Below, one piece after another: positions 15,507 to 16,729 of a stretch of DNA of 16,729 nt. The stretch lies in the NCBI GenBank assembly GCA_002470185.1, contig DKNG01000232.1, positions 1 through 16,729 on the forward strand, written 5' to 3'. This stretch comes from Arcobacter sp. UBA7394 (GTDB taxonomy: Bacteria > Campylobacterota > Campylobacteria > Campylobacterales > Arcobacteraceae). A program made the position numbers and the translations under genes. The notes under the pieces are model-generated. The model made no database searches. It was not told the DNA's origin and worked only from the letters and a program-made list of their open reading frames with translations. The stretch's first letter is position 1, and each line of letters begins with the position of its first letter.

Positions 15507-16729
15507 TTAACTTCTAGATTTAACTGTAATTTTCTTAACATCAAGTAACTCTTTTGCTTTGTTAAGCATAGGAGAGTTAATAATATCGTTTAATTGTAAC
15601 TCTTTTTGTGAAAGAGTTGGTTTAGCTGTCTTATGCATATCTGCAACACAACCAGAACCCACTTCAACATCTTCAATCATAGAACCAGAATCATTAGAAT
15701 TATTATTCTCTATTGGTGCTTCATCTTGAATACTTTGTTTTACTTCCTCAATGGGGGCTTGAATGACCTTTTTAGGTTTAAGCTTGTCGGGGTTCTTCCT
15801 TTTTGAAATCTAGCTCAACTTCGTTTCCAAAGATATCTTGAGCAAATGTTCTTATTAAAGCGAAGTGTTTATATAAAAACTTTCTATCATCACCTTGTGC
15901 ATAAGAAGCAATTGAAAGTTTATTATCAGCAAACCCTCTGAAAATAAAGTTCTTTTCAAAACACTCACCAAGTGAATAATCTCTATCATAAACTTTTTCA
16001 GTTAATTTAATATATAAAACATTCTCTACAACTTCACTCTTTTTGTTTGATACTGGCTCTTCTACTGGAACAGGTACAACTTCAACTTCTGAACTTGGAT
16101 TAAATGCTACTTGTTGTTCAAGAGCTTGAACTTCTACTTCTTGAGAAACTATCTCTTTTACTGCTTCATCTACTACTGTTTCTAAACTCTCATTAGGTGC
16201 AGGTGGCGTTATAAGCTCTTCTTGTTTTTGTTCAACTACTGGTGCTGGCGTTTGCATAGCTTGAGTTTGAACTGGTGCTGCTTGCTTTTCAATAGGTGCA
16301 GACATTCCCTCATCAAAAGGATTAGGATAAGATACAGTTTCAATAGCATCTACTAAACCTAAATCTACAAAAGAAGTAGACTCTACTAATACTTCATCAG
16401 CTGGTGTTAATTCTTCTATTTTAGTTTCAGGTAAATCATCTGGCATCATAATAGGCTCAGGAGTTGGTGTAACTGCTGGAGTTGAACTTGGCATATCATC
16501 AAAAGGATTAGAGTTTACAACACCTTCAACTACAATATTTTTCAGCTCTTCTTCTACTGTTGATCTCTCTTCAATAGGAGTTTCATTTTTGATTTCTTGA
16601 ACTTTTTCTTCAACAATTGGTGAAACAACTTCTTGTTTTACTTCTTCAACAATAGGAGCAGAAACAACTGCTTCCACTTCTTTTATAGGAGCTGGTTCTT
16701 GTATCACTGGTGCTGGTTCAACAACTGGT
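15507..16729 (-). CDS. dnaX: DNA polymerase III gamma/tau subunit, 3' part, with a +1 frame change (partial)
   Basis: This is the C-terminal portion of the clamp-loader subunit; the ATPase part lies beyond the right edge. The first frame (16729 to 15778) gives a Pro/Glu/Val-rich linker of about 220 residues, then a compact domain (VYDRDYSLGECFEKNF to FAQDIFGNEVELDF) typical of Campylobacterota DnaX. It stops at TAA 15780-15778 after EEPRQA. Coding continues in the +1 frame from 15788 to 15507: 93 residues starting DKLKPKKVIQAP and ending SPMLNKAKELLDVKKITVKS, which resembles the normal tail of DnaX proteins. That frame opens only after a TAG at 15812-15810, so the change must lie between 15809 and 15778. 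It is either programmed frameshifting or an indel. Any Met chosen near 16707 would be artificial; the frame is open to the edge. Confidence 0.8.
15787..15802 (-). promoter_or_regulatory. Candidate +1 frameshift site in dnaX
   Basis: The minus strand reads AAGGA, four bases AGAA, then CCC CGA. A slip of one base on the CCC-C run moves the ribosome from the frame ending in RQA-stop to the frame encoding the DnaX tail. CCC and CGA are both rare in this AT-rich genome (Pro is mostly CCA/CCT, Arg almost always AGA), and an internal Shine-Dalgarno-like sequence at short distance is how prfB promotes +1 shifting. A five-A run (15800-15804) and the four-C run (15789-15792) are also places where sequencing or replication slips. 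Confidence 0.45.

Noticed and set aside
15798..15806. C-AAA-AAG as an E. coli-like -1 frameshift site in dnaX
   Set aside because: A -1 shift enters a frame that ends after about 20 codons with no DnaX-like sequence; only the +1 frame holds the conserved-looking tail.
16685..16707. GTG/Met start near 16707 for a separate Pro/Glu-rich protein
   Set aside because: The frame is open to the window edge with the same composition upstream, and the C-terminal domain identifies it as the continuation of dnaX.
1..16729. CRISPR arrays, tRNA/rRNA genes, insertion sequences, phage or attachment sites
   Set aside because: Looked for regularly spaced repeats, cloverleaf-like segments and transposase or integrase motifs on both strands; none seen.

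Overview
The window is AT-rich (roughly 30% GC by eye), with AGA for nearly all Arg codons and TTA for Leu. The gene set points to Campylobacterota, most likely Arcobacter or a close relative: an acnD/prpF-type methylcitrate cluster, a hemC and dnaX of the epsilonproteobacterial kind, and a short PAS/histidine kinase with an HQWRQPL H-box. The taxonomic call is inference from gene content; no rRNA is present.

Layout. Positions 1-2297 (minus strand) hold a helix-turn-helix regulator, a TetR-family repressor and the N-terminal part of an EamA/DMT permease that runs off the left edge. Two near-identical 18-bp palindromes cover the permease promoter. From 2472 to 8609 (plus strand) lies a propionate/methylcitrate cluster, prpB-prpC-acnD-prpF, ending in a clear terminator. 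The acnD/prpF pair replaces prpD. It is transcribed divergently from the helix-turn-helix regulator, and the shared gap carries TTGTA/TACAA half-sites including a perfect 14-bp palindrome. A plus-strand GAF-GGDEF diguanylate cyclase (8733-9737) converges on a minus-strand pair (12956-9743) that I read as LuxP, the periplasmic autoinducer-2 receptor, and a LuxQ-like membrane sensor kinase. An isochorismatase-family hydrolase sits upstream of that pair. At the right end, on the minus strand, are the 3' part of dnaX, a secreted thioredoxin-fold protein and hemC.

How the parts work together. PrpC condenses propionyl-CoA with oxaloacetate, AcnD and PrpF convert 2-methylcitrate to 2-methylisocitrate, and PrpB cleaves it to pyruvate and succinate. 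LuxP would bind AI-2 in the periplasm and signal through the LuxQ-like kinase, which unlike Vibrio LuxQ has no receiver domain, so its output partner must be encoded elsewhere.

Most notable points: (1) a LuxP with almost every known AI-2/borate contact residue in a non-Vibrio background, paired with a rebuilt LuxQ; (2) the dnaX reading frame is interrupted near its 3' end, and coding continues in the +1 frame across CCC-CGA with a Shine-Dalgarno-like AAGGA just upstream, so it is either a programmed +1 frameshift or an indel/sequencing error; (3) a structured gap of 198 nt between prpC and acnD that is richer in GC than its surroundings. No rRNA, tRNA, CRISPR array, insertion sequence or phage feature was seen. 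No gene-free stretch exceeds 300 bases.
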